Below, piece by piece: positions 9,588 to 19,855 of a stretch of DNA of 64,000 nt; positions within the stretch are counted from its first letter, which is position 1, and each line of letters starts with the position of its first letter. The notes below the pieces were generated by a model, which searched no databases, had not been told where the DNA came from, and saw nothing but the letters and a program-made list of their open reading frames with translations. The position numbers were made by a program, and so were the translations under genes. The stretch is taken from NCBI GenBank assembly GCA_030682255.1, contig JAUXOK010000024.1:124001-188000 (forward strand). Reading direction: 5' to 3'. Source of the stretch: Bacteroidota bacterium (GTDB lineage: Bacteria > Bacteroidota > Bacteroidia > NS11-12g > UBA955).

Positions 9588-10475
9588 CTAAAAATTAAAA
9601 CATGGTTGCTTGCCACCTAAAATTCTATAAGTTAGAGTAAGTCCTGTAAATATGTACCAATCTTTGCCTGAACCACCTCTTACTTCATCGTTTTCAAATT
9701 TCAACTCATTAACTTCCAAACTTCTATCTTTCATCGCTAAAGCCATTGGACCACTGGCACCCCCTACAATAATATCATCTACATAAACTGTAGAAACATC
9801 ATCTAAATAATCTGTAAATGTTTTTCTTATCCCAAAATCAAATCCTAAAGCCCAATGATCATCTAATTGCCATTTAGCACCAAATCCAAGCGGAATACTT
9901 ATTTGAGTTAGTGAATACCTGCGTTTATCATTAAATTTTGTGGTTTCTTGTCCTTCTGTACCAAGGGGTTGTAATTCAATCCAATCTCCATTTTGGGATT
10001 GAAGCGTAGGATCGTGGAGCCCTGAAACGTAATTGAACTGGGCCTTTGGGTTGAACCTGAATACAGAAACTCCTGCAAACAAATAAGGAGTCCAAGCATA
10101 TGATGCTCTTGTATTTTCATAACCTCTTATATTCCATTCTCCCTGAATCGAAAATTCTACAATATCAGATCTGAAACTTAAGTTTCGTCTGCGTCTTACT
10201 GGATCTGAAGAAAAATTATAATCTCCTCCTTCAATTCTACCGTAAAGAGCAGTACCCTTAAAAGAAAGGTATGGTCCGTAATTATAACGAGCTATTAATC
10301 CTCCTCCTGGCTTTGTTTCTCCCATTACAGGCATTGATCCTTTTGTGAAATCTCCCATGTAATTACTTGCGCCAAGGTATAAACCAAAATCAAGTGATGC
10401 TTCTTTTTTTTGAGCAATGGAATAATTACTCAATAAAAGCGTTGATAAAGAGATAAGTAATAAACGTACTTTCAT
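9588..10475 (-). CDS. DUF6089-type outer membrane beta-barrel protein, second paralogue
   Basis: A 295-residue paralogue of the neighbouring 8734-9567 product. I start it at the ATG at 10475 (MKVRLLLISLSTLLLSNYSIAQ), which gives a clean signal peptide; the reading frame remains open to 10508 but the extra N-terminal residues would spoil it. The mature start DFGLYLGASNYMGDFTKG parallels FGIQLGGSNYFGDLAP of the neighbour, and the motif RKTFTDYLDDVST is shared. The proteins are diverged well beyond a recent duplication. The intergenic gap is 20 bp, so both genes, uppS and bamA likely form one envelope-biogenesis transcript. Confidence 0.82.
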   Translation of the reverse strand: MKVRLLLISLSTLLLSNYSIAQKKEASLDFGLYLGASNYMGDFTKGSMPVMGETKPGGGLIARYNYGPYLSFKGTALYGRIEGGDYNFSSDPVRRRRNLSFRSDIVEFSIQGEWNIRGYENTRASYAWTPYLFAGVSVFRFNPKAQFNYVSGLHDPTLQSQNGDWIELQPLGTEGQETTKFNDKRRYSLTQISIPLGFGAKWQLDDHWALGFDFGIRKTFTDYLDDVSTVYVDDIIVGGASGPMALAMKDRSLEVNELKFENDEVRGGSGKDWYIFTGLTLTYRILGGKQPCFNF

Positions 10476-10702
10476 TTTAAAAATTAACAATGGACGAAAA
10501 TAATGCATTTTAACTTTATAATAACGAAAAAAATGTACTTTTATTTCATTTAAAAATACTAAACAAAATATTTTCTTAATAATTTGATATTAAAAACAAA
10601 AAAACAACAAATTCAATTGCTTAAAAATCAAACATATACATTTTTTATAAATTCATTCATTTTGAATATTTAAATTACAGAAAAAATCATAAACTTTGCG
10701 AC

Positions 10703-13282
10703 ATGCACAAACTTATGCCCTTATTAAAAATAATTACATTGTCTATTTGTTGTTTAATTATTCTTGTTCCGAATGCAAATGCTCAACGTAAAAAGAAAAA
10801 AAACAAAGTTACAAACCCTATAACGAATGTAGTTGCACCAAGCAATTCAACTTCAATTAACGAAAAGATTAAACGTTGCAAAAAAATAGATGGTCTATTT
10901 CAATTATATAGAGACACTTCAACAGGTAGTTTATTAATGCTTGTAAATGAAAAACAATTTAATAAGGAATATATATATTTTAGCTATGTGGAAAATGGCA
11001 ATACCACAACAGGACATAATAAAGGCACATTTAGAGGCAATAAAATATTTACAATTTCTAAATATTTTAATCAAATTGAATTTACTATTCAAAACACCAA
11101 TTTTTATTTTAATCCTGAAAATGAAATTCATAAATCCGCACATTCTAATATTACAAATGCCCTCATGGCAACTGAAAAAATAATTGCATTTGACTCAAAA
11201 AAAGGAGACTATTTAATAGAAGCTGACAATATATTTTTAACTGAAGCTCTTTATCAAATAAAACAAGGGATGTCTATTCCAAATCCATTAAGTTTTGGTC
11301 TAGGCAATTTAAGTAAAACAAAAACAAGGTATTATAACATTAAAAACTATCCAGAAAACACTGACATCATCGTTAAATATGTTTATGACGACCCAAATTC
11401 TCGTGGAACGGGATCTTCTGCTATCACTGATGGTCGTTTTATTGAAATTTATATGCAACATAGTATCATAGAAATGCCCAAGAATAATTTTAAACCAAGA
11501 TTTGATGATCCTCGCATTGGCTATTTCTTAACACAAACCAATGATATGACAACCACAAATCATATCAATTACAGAGACATGATCCACCGATGGCATTTGG
11601 AGAAAAAAAACCCAGAGTTAGCAATTTCTGAACCCATCAAACCAATAACATGGTGGATTGAAAACACTACACCTAAAGCTCTCAGACCAATAATAAAAGA
11701 CGCCATATTAAAATGGAATCAAGCATTTGAAAAAGCCGGTTTTAAAAATGCAGTTCAAATTTTTGAACAACCAGATACATGCGATTGGGATGCTGGTGAC
11801 ATCAGATACAATGTTTTAAGATGGACAAGTAGTCCGGAACCTCCTTTTGGCGGCTATGGACCTAGTTTTGTTAATCCAAGAACAGGAGAAATACTAGGAG
11901 CCGACATCATGTTAGAATGGGTATTTATAACAAATCGATTAAAAAGCCAAGCTACTTTTGAAAAAAATGGCATTGAATTATCAGAAGTGGATCATAATGG
12001 TCATAATTTATGTCTAGCAGGCAATAATCTCAATCACCAAAATTTATTGGGACTAACCCACTTATCATCATTAAATGCTGATGATGCATCTAAAAATGAG
12101 TTAATTAAACAATCCCTTCATTACTTAATTCTACATGAGGTTGGTCATACTTTAGGATTGAATCATAACATGATAGCTTCGCAACTTCATTCACTCAATG
12201 ACCTATATAACAATGAAAAAACCGAAACAATCGGACTTATTGGAAGCGTTATGGATTATCCTGCAGTAAATTTTAGTAATAGAAAAGGGTTAACCCCACT
12301 TTATTATACAACTAAACCAGGACCTTATGATTTATGGGCAATTGAATTTGGATATTTTGAAGAAAAAGATGTTGAAAAGGAGAAAAAAAGGCTTGAAAAT
12401 ATTTTAGCAAGAAGTACAGAAAAAGAACTTGCTTTTGGAAACGATGCCGATGATATGAGATCTCCTGGAAAAGCTATTGACCCTAGAGTCATGATTGGTG
12501 ATTTAAGCAATGATGCTATTGGTTTTGCAAAAGAAAGAGTTCTTTTAATTAAAGATATTTTAAATAATTTACTTAAAAACTATCCAAAAGAAAACAAAAG
12601 TTATGATTTATTAAGAAATGATTTTTTAGTTTTAACAGGAGAATGGGGTGTTCAAGCAGGGGTTGTATCAAGATATATAGGCGGCATATATATAGATCGT
12701 TCATTTTCAAATCAAATAACTTTAAACAAACCCTATCAACCTGTGCCATTAGAAGTGCAAAAATCTGCAATGAAATGGCTTAATGATTATCTTTTTTCTC
12801 CAAAATCTATTGAAATACCATCAGAACTAATACCATTTCTTCAACAACAAAGAAGAGGTTTTGGATTCTTCTCTTCCTCTGAAGATCCAAAAATTCATGA
12901 TCGAATTATCAATATTCAAAAATCAGTATTACAACATATCCTTCATCAAAATACATTAAAAAGAATTACTGATAGTAGATTATATGGCAACGAATATCAT
13001 TTATCTGACATGTTAAAAGATTTAAGTCAATCTATTTTTAATGAGGATTTATCATCAAATGTAAATACTTTCAGACAAAATTCACAAATATTATATATAC
13101 AAAGCTTAATCAATGTTGTAAAATCTCCATTGTATGACAATATTAGTAAATCAAAATGCTCAGCTCAACTACAAAACATTCAAAAAACTTTGCAACCTAC
13201 ATTGGCTACAGCCAATTCTGACACAAAAGAGCACAGAAATTATTTATTATTATTGATTAAAAACAGTTTTGAAAACAAGTAA
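10703..13282 (+). CDS. Secreted zinc-dependent metalloprotease (DUF5117/DUF4953 type)
   Basis: An 859-residue exported protein. The signal peptide covers about residues 1-28 (ending PNANAQ), followed by a Lys-rich patch RKKKKNKV. The zincin motif HEVGHTLGLNH begins at residue 478 and fits the extended HExxHxxGxxH pattern of metzincins; a downstream SVMDYPAVNF supplies the Met-turn-like methionine. The N-terminal DUF5118/DUF5117-type region includes RWHLEKKNPELAISEPIKPI and the block WNQAFEKAGFKNAVQI is typical of the family. It is probably periplasmic or surface exposed; no T9SS sorting tail is present. Substrates are unknown. The gene stands alone, divergent from the DUF6089 gene across 227 bp. 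Confidence 0.88.
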   Translation: MHKLMPLLKIITLSICCLIILVPNANAQRKKKKNKVTNPITNVVAPSNSTSINEKIKRCKKIDGLFQLYRDTSTGSLLMLVNEKQFNKEYIYFSYVENGNTTTGHNKGTFRGNKIFTISKYFNQIEFTIQNTNFYFNPENEIHKSAHSNITNALMATEKIIAFDSKKGDYLIEADNIFLTEALYQIKQGMSIPNPLSFGLGNLSKTKTRYYNIKNYPENTDIIVKYVYDDPNSRGTGSSAITDGRFIEIYMQHSIIEMPKNNFKPRFDDPRIGYFLTQTNDMTTTNHINYRDMIHRWHLEKKNPELAISEPIKPITWWIENTTPKALRPIIKDAILKWNQAFEKAGFKNAVQIFEQPDTCDWDAGDIRYNVLRWTSSPEPPFGGYGPSFVNPRTGEILGADIMLEWVFITNRLKSQATFEKNGIELSEVDHNGHNLCLAGNNLNHQNLLGLTHLSSLNADDASKNELIKQSLHYLILHEVGHTLGLNHNMIASQLHSLNDLYNNEKTETIGLIGSVMDYPAVNFSNRKGLTPLYYTTKPGPYDLWAIEFGYFEEKDVEKEKKRLENILARSTEKELAFGNDADDMRSPGKAIDPRVMIGDLSNDAIGFAKERVLLIKDILNNLLKNYPKENKSYDLLRNDFLVLTGEWGVQAGVVSRYIGGIYIDRSFSNQITLNKPYQPVPLEVQKSAMKWLNDYLFSPKSIEIPSELIPFLQQQRRGFGFFSSSEDPKIHDRIINIQKSVLQHILHQNTLKRITDSRLYGNEYHLSDMLKDLSQSIFNEDLSSNVNTFRQNSQILYIQSLINVVKSPLYDNISKSKCSAQLQNIQKTLQPTLATANSDTKEHRNYLLLLIKNSFENK

Positions 13283-13446
13283 GTTTTGTAATTATAGTTC
13301 AGTCAATTAAAACCCCTTGCAGACAAAAAATAATTATCTGTATATCAATACATTGTATTAATTTAACACTTTTCTCAAAAAAAAATATTGCAAATTATTT
13401 ATAAACCATTAGTTTTGTTAATAATTAACTTAAAAAGCTTATTGAA

Positions 13447-13737
13447 ATGAGAATTTACATTGGAAATTTAAACTACAGACTTCGTACTGAGGAACTAAAA
13501 AATGCATTTTTACCTTTTGGAGAGGTTATAGGTGCAAAAATTGTTAGAGATCAAGAAACAAAAAGAAGCAAAGGCTTTGGATTTGTTGAAATGGCTAATG
13601 AAGACGATGGATTGAGAGCGATTGAAGCACTCAATGGACAAGAACTAAACGAAAGAAAAATGATTGTTACTGTTGCAAAACCGAGAGAAAACCAAACAGA
13701 AGCAAATTCTTTTAAGAATGATTCCAACGAATCATAA
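13447..13737 (+). CDS. RRM-domain RNA-binding protein
   Basis: A 96-residue protein that is essentially a single RNA recognition motif. RNP2 is IYIGNL (residues 3-8) and RNP1 is KGFGFVEM (about 42-49), both with the aromatic residues that stack on RNA bases. A short polar tail (ENQTEANSFKNDSNES) follows. Such single-RRM proteins resemble plant glycine-rich and cyanobacterial Rbp proteins and are common in Bacteroidota, where they are thought to bind mRNA broadly. A possible -7 box TAGTTTTG lies at 13420-13427, about 20 bp before the ATG. A strong hairpin follows the gene at 13775-13806. Confidence 0.92.
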   Translation: MRIYIGNLNYRLRTEELKNAFLPFGEVIGAKIVRDQETKRSKGFGFVEMANEDDGLRAIEALNGQELNERKMIVTVAKPRENQTEANSFKNDSNES

Positions 13738-13774
13738 AAATTATTCAAAATCCCAACTATTTATTCTATCTATA

Positions 13775-13806
13775 TATTAAAGTTTGTATTGATTCAAACT
13801 TTAATA
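13775..13806 (+). terminator. Long hairpin after the RRM gene, possible terminator
   Basis: A perfect 12-bp stem, TATTAAAGTTTG (13775-13786) and CAAACTTTAATA (13795-13806), encloses an 8-nt loop. A T run occurs about 10 nt further on (from about 13817), so it is not a textbook intrinsic terminator, but it is the only strong hairpin between the RRM gene and the following MBL gene. It may instead stabilise the RRM transcript 3' end. Confidence 0.5.
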
Positions 13807-13928
13807 CTTCTTGAGTTTTTTTTAAGACAGAACATCTTTAATAAAGGACTCAAATACACGAATCCTATTTATTATCTCTATTAATAAGTGATTTTAATAA
13901 TTTTCATCATCTTTGTAAATTCAAATTT

Positions 13929-14567
13929 ATGTTAAAAATTCAATCATTTACCTTTAATCCTTTTCAAGAAAATACTTATATTTTATATAACGACCAAAAA
14001 GAATGCGTCATAATAGACCCAGGCATGTATACTGCTTCAGAACAAATTCAATTAGATGCATTTATCAAAGAAAATCAATTAAAACCGATTCAATTGATAA
14101 ACACACATTGCCATATTGACCATATATTTGGCAATAATTATTGTGTCAATAAATATCAATTGGAATTGTTTATACATAAAAATGAAATTCCTGTTTTAGA
14201 ATCTGGTTTACAAACAGCAAAAATGTATGGATTAAATTATGATGAATCACCTATGGCAACTCAATTTATTGATGAAAGCAATGTTATAAAAATAGGTAAC
14301 GAAACGCTATCAATCATATTTACACCTGGTCACTCTCCTGGAAGTTTAAGTTTTTATTCTCAATCCAATCAATTTGTTATAGTTGGAGATGCTTTATTTT
14401 TTCAGAGTATTGGCAGAACAGATTTACCAGGTGGCGACTATGACACCTTGATTGAATCTATTCAAAATCAACTGATGGTATTACCCAATGAAACTAAAGT
14501 GTATAGCGGACATGGAAGCGAGACAACCATAGGTCACGAAAAACTATATAATCCTTTTTTAAATTAA
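13929..14567 (+). CDS. MBL-fold metallo-hydrolase (glyoxalase II-like)
   Basis: A 212-residue cytoplasmic metallo-beta-lactamase-fold hydrolase. The metal-binding motif THCHIDH spans residues 59-65, with further ligands in FTPGHSPGSL (second His), VIVGDALFF (bridging Asp) and YSGHGSETT (last His). This set matches the small glyoxalase II-like or YcbL-type hydrolases, which hydrolyse thioesters such as lactoylglutathione or related bacillithiol adducts; the true substrate is not evident. The gene ends immediately beside the convergent porV gene: the stop codons are adjacent with no spacer. Confidence 0.88.
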   Translation: MLKIQSFTFNPFQENTYILYNDQKECVIIDPGMYTASEQIQLDAFIKENQLKPIQLINTHCHIDHIFGNNYCVNKYQLELFIHKNEIPVLESGLQTAKMYGLNYDESPMATQFIDESNVIKIGNETLSIIFTPGHSPGSLSFYSQSNQFVIVGDALFFQSIGRTDLPGGDYDTLIESIQNQLMVLPNETKVYSGHGSETTIGHEKLYNPFLN

Positions 14568-15794
14568 CTAATCTTTTTCAGAAAAGGCATTTAAATCAAA
14601 CAACAGTGTAAAACGCAATTGATTTTGTAAAGGATGCGCTTGTTGAAATGGCACTATATAGGCAGCATCTAATCCGAAAACCTTGTATTTTAAGCCAAAT
14701 CCAAATGTTAAATATTTTCTATTACCTTTGGTTGCTGGCTCATTGAAATAACCTGCTCTAACCATGAATTGTTTCGCATAAATATATTCCAAACCCAATG
14801 AATAATTCCATTCTTTCAATTCTTCTCTAAATCCACCTGGAGCGTCTGAAAAAGATTTTAAAGCGGCAGTTATAACAGGGTCTTCACTTTTGGTTTTTTC
14901 ATATAAAACATTGTTATCAATGTCTGTTGAATCACTACCTTGATAGTTCTTAATAATTTCTATACCTGGTGTTGGCACCATGAGTTTGCTAAAATCTAAC
15001 ATGGCTGTAAATGAATTAAATTCATCAATATCGTATGACCAAGCTGTTCCAATTCTTAACATTGCTGGCAGATACTCTCTATTTGTTCTATCCGAATAGG
15101 TGATTTTTGCACCAAGGTTTTGCAAGTTTATGCCAAAACTGTAGTCAAACTTTTTTTCGACACCACTAATTTTTTTAGTAAGAGTATTTTTATACATTGC
15201 TGAAATATCTCCTGCCCCACTTCTTCCAACTTTTGGTGTTATACCATTTAATGGTCGAGTTCCTGCGAGGTTAGAATTTATAAATTTCAAAGTAGTTCCA
15301 ATAGCCCAGTTTTTACTTAATTGAGCGGCATAACAAACATCCACGGCATATTCACTTGGATTAAAAACACCTAAAGGATTTCCTACATCATCTGTAAAAT
15401 TAATATCACCAAAACTAAAAAATCTAAATCCACCACCTAATACCGAACGTTTGGTTAATTTGCCATAACCAGCAATGTAGTTGTATGAAATACCTGGCAC
15501 TAAACTTCTCAGCCAAGGTGCATAAGAGGTCGAAATTCCACCGCTTTTTTCAGAAAACGCCAAAGAAGCGGCATTCCAAAAAACAGAATTAGCATCTGGA
15601 GAACTAGCGACACCACCATCGCCCATACCTGCTCTTCGACTATCAGGGGTTATGGTTAAAAAAGGCACTGCTGTGGTAATTACATTTTGTTGACCAGCTA
15701 ACTGATTTCTACTCAATCCGTTACCTTGCCCGCTTAAAATTAATGCATTAGAAAACAATGCACTAGTGAATAAAATCGTCAACTTTTTTGACAT
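14568..15794 (-). CDS. porV: Type IX secretion system outer membrane protein PorV
   Basis: A 408-residue FadL-like outer membrane barrel, PorV (also called LptO). It acts as the shuttle that takes cargo proteins from the SprA translocon to the PorU sortase. The ATG at 15794 (MSKKLTILF) gives a signal peptide ending ALILSGQ. Diagnostic early motifs are AVPFLTITPDSRRAGMGDGG and SSPDANSVFWNAASLAF, typical of PorV/PorQ-type proteins. It lies directly downstream of porU on the minus strand, 88 bp apart, as in Flavobacterium. A -7-like box TATATTTG on the minus strand (15867-15860) lies in that gap, so porV may also have its own promoter. Confidence 0.93.
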   Translation of the reverse strand: MSKKLTILFTSALFSNALILSGQGNGLSRNQLAGQQNVITTAVPFLTITPDSRRAGMGDGGVASSPDANSVFWNAASLAFSEKSGGISTSYAPWLRSLVPGISYNYIAGYGKLTKRSVLGGGFRFFSFGDINFTDDVGNPLGVFNPSEYAVDVCYAAQLSKNWAIGTTLKFINSNLAGTRPLNGITPKVGRSGAGDISAMYKNTLTKKISGVEKKFDYSFGINLQNLGAKITYSDRTNREYLPAMLRIGTAWSYDIDEFNSFTAMLDFSKLMVPTPGIEIIKNYQGSDSTDIDNNVLYEKTKSEDPVITAALKSFSDAPGGFREELKEWNYSLGLEYIYAKQFMVRAGYFNEPATKGNRKYLTFGFGLKYKVFGLDAAYIVPFQQAHPLQNQLRFTLLFDLNAFSEKD

Positions 15795-15882
15795 ATTGGT
15801 TTTAAAAATAAACATTTAATTTTGGATATTGGTTTTTAGTAAACTTATTCTCAATTTTGCAAATATAATCTTTTTTTGAAAA

Positions 15883-18800
15883 CTAGTTTAATATTACCAA
15901 TTTTTCTGTTTTATTTGATGATTTACCATCGCTTGTTTTTACATTCAATTTATAAATGTATACCCCTTTAGATAATTTATCATCAAAATCATCACGTCCA
16001 TTCCACTCAATTTCGGAAACATGGATATTGGCATTGTATATACTTTGTTGAATGGTTTTAACTACTTTTCCTGTGATAGTATAAATATTTATAACAATAT
16101 CTAAAGTTTCACCTGGTTTATTATGATCAAAATGAAAAATTGTACGATTATTAAATGGATTCGGGTAATTTAATAAATTCTCGATGGCAATTGATTCTGA
16201 GGATAAAACATTAAATTCTATAGTTGCTTCGCTCGAGTTATTATAAACATCCCACACTTTAAGTGTATATGTATGTTTGCCAATACTGATGCCTTCAATT
16301 TTAAATTCAATTTCACCATTAGTATAACTATTTAATTGTGATTTATAAAAATTGTTTAACACATATCTTTTTTCATTAGGAGTGCCTTTGTCAATAATTG
16401 CAATAATATCTCTTCCAATACCATTTCCAGAAGTATTAATACCATTTTCATCAAACAATTTAGCCAATAATATTGGCGAATTATTTGTAATTCCTCCACT
16501 AACAAATGAATAATCATTGATTGCTATTTCAATTTCAGGTCCTACCTCATCAATTGCTGCATCCGAATTAGTGCCTCCAATAACGATATTTCTATTAGTT
16601 CCCCAAGCGTCCTTTAATTGATTATCTGCATAAAAGACAAACTTACCTAATCCAAAATTATAATTAATATCCTTTGGCACAACGAATGAAATTTTAAAAC
16701 TGCCTGATTCTACCGTATTTTCCCCTTTAAATAAAGGATTTGAATACAAATTAAAAGGAATAATTGAATTGGGTGCATTATCATTTCCAAGTGTTAAAAA
16801 TTGGCTTTGTTTATCAAAAAAACCAGAATTTACTTTGCCATTAAATGCATTAACTTTATTTCCTAAAACATCCTCTATATGACCAACAAATGTCATTCTA
16901 CTCAATGCTTTCATTGTATCTAAATTCGATACGTTGATTGATTTGCCATTTACACTATCTATCTTAACAATATCTTCAGGGTAATTCATTGTTAATGCTG
17001 GGTCTCCAAAAAAAGCAAAAAATCTATCATTTCGAGAACCGAAAGGTCTATTTTTCATTTTTTTATATATTTCACCCATTGTAGGCCATCTTCCGCCTAT
17101 TTTTACATAGGCACAATTTGACCAAAAAAAGTAAGTTAAAGCCGCATTTTCACTTGCGCCTACTATTCTTGTAGTAGTATACATTGCAATAGCCCCACCG
17201 TCAGGATTTGTGTAAACATATTCACCAGCACTTTTTCTTCTCGCATCATCAAATCGGCTAAATTCGCATGTCGCTGTAAAAAAAACAGGCAAAGTGTTTA
17301 TGTTTTTTAACCCATTTATAAGTGGAATATCTATCACTTTTTCAGAGGCCAAATATTGCTCACCTCCGTGACCAACATAATTAAAAATCATTGTGCCACT
17401 TTCAAAATCTTTTTTAATAGCAATTTGAGCATCAGGATATCTTTGAGAACCACTTAAGTTTTGTTGTTTAAACGCATCAAAATAAATCTTATTGATATTA
17501 ACATTTGGAGCTGTTGTATCCAATAAATTCGAAATTTCCTCATAATCTTGTACAAACATTGTTTCCCAACTTTCATCAGCATCATCAGCACACAAAGTGA
17601 TATTAGTTCTCCAATTACCTAAAGATTGAGGACTTTTATAATTCAAAATTTTATTCACCATATCCATGGCTTCTTTGGCACTTGCAACTGGCATTCTAGC
17701 TACTACAATTTCCAACAATTGCTCATTAGACCATCTCCCATCTAAAGAATCTAAGTATCCAAAAAAATCATCTGAACAATAATATAAGCCGTTTACATTT
17801 TGAGGTATATTCCATTTAGGTTCTGATTCATAAGTTGGAACAAAATTGGTATTATTGGCTATTTTATCTTTGTAATCAAAACTAGCATCCCCCATTAACA
17901 TCACATATTTTAATGAATTAACTGGATTTAAATTATTGTAATACACCAATTTAAAATAATCTCTTAATGCCGATATATCCTGAGAACCAGAGGAAAACTC
18001 ATTGTAAATCAAATCGGGTGTAATTACCAATACACTTAGATTGTTGGTAGTTCTATGAAAGTCGGCTAACTTATTAGCTGCATCTAAAAAAGCCTTAGGT
18101 GCTACTATTATATACTGAACAACCCCTGTATTATGTATATTTTGATTGGCAACCGCGCCTTCAAATACTGGCACTCCAAAATTTTCATTGAAAACAATAA
18201 ATTCATTAATTTTCCCTTGAGTTACATCTCTAAAAATATTCAAAGATCCATTGTTATAAAATGTCTGAATTTTGGGGTTTACAGGATCAGAAACATCATA
18301 AATCAGACTTGAAGCGCCCATACCTTTAATTTGATATTCTACTATAGCATTTTGAGCTGAAGCTATATTTCTAAAGGTCATCGAACTGCCATTAAATTCC
18401 AAATTAGAGCTAGCATGAATTTCAAAATAATTTAACCAAGCCCGAGAACTAGATGTTGGTCGATTATAATTAAAATCTAATTTCACATTGGTGCCAATAG
18501 CAACAGCAGTTCCTATTCCAATTCCTCCACTAGTAAAACAATCGTATTTAGGTTGTTGCAATAATGAAAAGTTCATAGTTGATACACTTTGTCCATTGAT
18601 GGCAACGTTTAAATTACTATTAGTTGGAGAAACAGCTCCAGCTTCGTAATAAATTTGGATGTTTTTTTGTGTGTTTAAAAAAGGAATAGCATGATTGAAT
18701 GTAACTCCTGGAGTTTGATCTAATCTTTCTCCAAGCCAAATTCTACCTTCGTTACAAATATTTTCTTTTTCTTCATCATGAAAAAATAAATAATCATACC

Positions 18801-19728
18801 AATTATATGCGATATCTGGCGTCAAATTAGAACCATTAGGTTTACTTGATACTCTTTTACCTTGCGACCCTCCATAAGTAAGAAAAAAATAAGTTTTATC
18901 TGAGTAAATATTCATTTCATGTTTATACCTATTTAATGCTGGTAAATATTTCCATTTATGAGGAGATTGCGCATAAAACAACACATAATCATTATCATTA
19001 AATTGACCATCATTTTCTCCAATTACTTGGATAGCATTTTCAGGGATATCGTCATATCTAAAATCACCATTAAATTCAGGCAACATGCCACCTTGATGTC
19101 CATATATTTTAATAGTTCTTGGATCAACTGTATTCACGTTAATACCAGCAGCAGTCAAAGCCGCTTTATCAAGTTTATACATACCATCACTAGAAACACT
19201 GAATTTAACCCATTGCCCCGTAGCTAAAACTGAATTTGTAACAGCTCTTTTATTAGATATGGATTGCATAGAACTAGAAATTGGTGCTAATATCTTTATT
19301 TCTACATCATATGATTTTAAATAATAATACTGACCATTTTCAAACTTAAAAGGACAAAGATTATAGGTTGTATACAATTGTGTACCTTGTATTACAGAAT
19401 GAGAATTGAACAACAATTCACTTTTCAAATTTTTAAGTTGATTGCGTTTAAAATAATCATAACCAACTAATACCTCGAACTGTGGGTTTTTGATAATAAT
19501 CTCTGATTTACCATTAGTTGGCAAATTCTCAGCGACACAAGGCAGAAAAACACCATTTATAAATTGAGTACTAATTGAATAATTTAAGGCAAAAGGAGCT
19601 TGTGATGAAACGCTGTTTTGCCAAAGAATATTTTTTTTTGAAGTTGAGGCAACATTTTGAGCAAAAACTGTGTTTAGTGGGTAAACAAATAAAATTAAAA
19701 AAAAGGCTATAAATTTTATATTGGACAT
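15883..19728 (-). CDS. porU: Type IX secretion system sortase PorU
   Basis: A 1281-residue gingipain-like (peptidase C25) protein that cleaves the C-terminal sorting domain of T9SS cargo and transfers cargo to anionic LPS at the cell surface. The catalytic His is about residue 787 in FNYVGHGGE and the Cys is about residue 821 in FFTATCEFSRFD. The signal peptide ends VFAQ near residue 24 when the ATG at 19728 is used; a -7 box TATTTTTG just upstream (19746-19739, minus strand) lies inside the longer alternative frame and argues against that earlier start. The C-terminal part (NYPNPFNNRTIFHF onward) resembles a retained type A/FlgD-Ig-like domain, normal for PorU. It precedes porV. Confidence 0.93.
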   Translation of the reverse strand: MSNIKFIAFFLILFVYPLNTVFAQNVASTSKKNILWQNSVSSQAPFALNYSISTQFINGVFLPCVAENLPTNGKSEIIIKNPQFEVLVGYDYFKRNQLKNLKSELLFNSHSVIQGTQLYTTYNLCPFKFENGQYYYLKSYDVEIKILAPISSSMQSISNKRAVTNSVLATGQWVKFSVSSDGMYKLDKAALTAAGINVNTVDPRTIKIYGHQGGMLPEFNGDFRYDDIPENAIQVIGENDGQFNDNDYVLFYAQSPHKWKYLPALNRYKHEMNIYSDKTYFFLTYGGSQGKRVSSKPNGSNLTPDIAYNWYDYLFFHDEEKENICNEGRIWLGERLDQTPGVTFNHAIPFLNTQKNIQIYYEAGAVSPTNSNLNVAINGQSVSTMNFSLLQQPKYDCFTSGGIGIGTAVAIGTNVKLDFNYNRPTSSSRAWLNYFEIHASSNLEFNGSSMTFRNIASAQNAIVEYQIKGMGASSLIYDVSDPVNPKIQTFYNNGSLNIFRDVTQGKINEFIVFNENFGVPVFEGAVANQNIHNTGVVQYIIVAPKAFLDAANKLADFHRTTNNLSVLVITPDLIYNEFSSGSQDISALRDYFKLVYYNNLNPVNSLKYVMLMGDASFDYKDKIANNTNFVPTYESEPKWNIPQNVNGLYYCSDDFFGYLDSLDGRWSNEQLLEIVVARMPVASAKEAMDMVNKILNYKSPQSLGNWRTNITLCADDADESWETMFVQDYEEISNLLDTTAPNVNINKIYFDAFKQQNLSGSQRYPDAQIAIKKDFESGTMIFNYVGHGGEQYLASEKVIDIPLINGLKNINTLPVFFTATCEFSRFDDARRKSAGEYVYTNPDGGAIAMYTTTRIVGASENAALTYFFWSNCAYVKIGGRWPTMGEIYKKMKNRPFGSRNDRFFAFFGDPALTMNYPEDIVKIDSVNGKSINVSNLDTMKALSRMTFVGHIEDVLGNKVNAFNGKVNSGFFDKQSQFLTLGNDNAPNSIIPFNLYSNPLFKGENTVESGSFKISFVVPKDINYNFGLGKFVFYADNQLKDAWGTNRNIVIGGTNSDAAIDEVGPEIEIAINDYSFVSGGITNNSPILLAKLFDENGINTSGNGIGRDIIAIIDKGTPNEKRYVLNNFYKSQLNSYTNGEIEFKIEGISIGKHTYTLKVWDVYNNSSEATIEFNVLSSESIAIENLLNYPNPFNNRTIFHFDHNKPGETLDIVINIYTITGKVVKTIQQSIYNANIHVSEIEWNGRDDFDDKLSKGVYIYKLNVKTSDGKSSNKTEKLVILN

Positions 19729-19738
19729 AAATTTGAAA

Positions 19739-19746
19739 CAAAAATA
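19739..19746 (-). promoter_or_regulatory. Candidate -7 box of porU
   Basis: The minus strand reads TATTTTTG, a full match to TAnnTTTG. It lies about 11 bp upstream of the porU ATG, implying a very short leader. No clear TTTG was found at the -33 distance. Together with the porP box at 19822-19829, the 127-bp divergent region would drive both T9SS transcripts. Confidence 0.45.
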
Positions 19747-19821
19747 GTTATTTAATACCAAGCTAACGATAATATTTAAAAAAAATTACAAAAAAAGTAT
19801 GAAATTACAAAAAAATGACAA

Positions 19822-19829
19822 TATCTTTG
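19822..19829 (+). promoter_or_regulatory. Candidate -7 box of porP
   Basis: TATCTTTG matches TAnnTTTG and lies 26 bp upstream of the ATG at 19856. Transcription would begin near 19837, which places the earlier in-frame ATG at 19799 outside the transcript and supports the start at 19856. A -33 TTTG is not evident. Confidence 0.5.
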
Positions 19830-19855
19830 TCAAATATCCGTTTAATCTTAAATCG

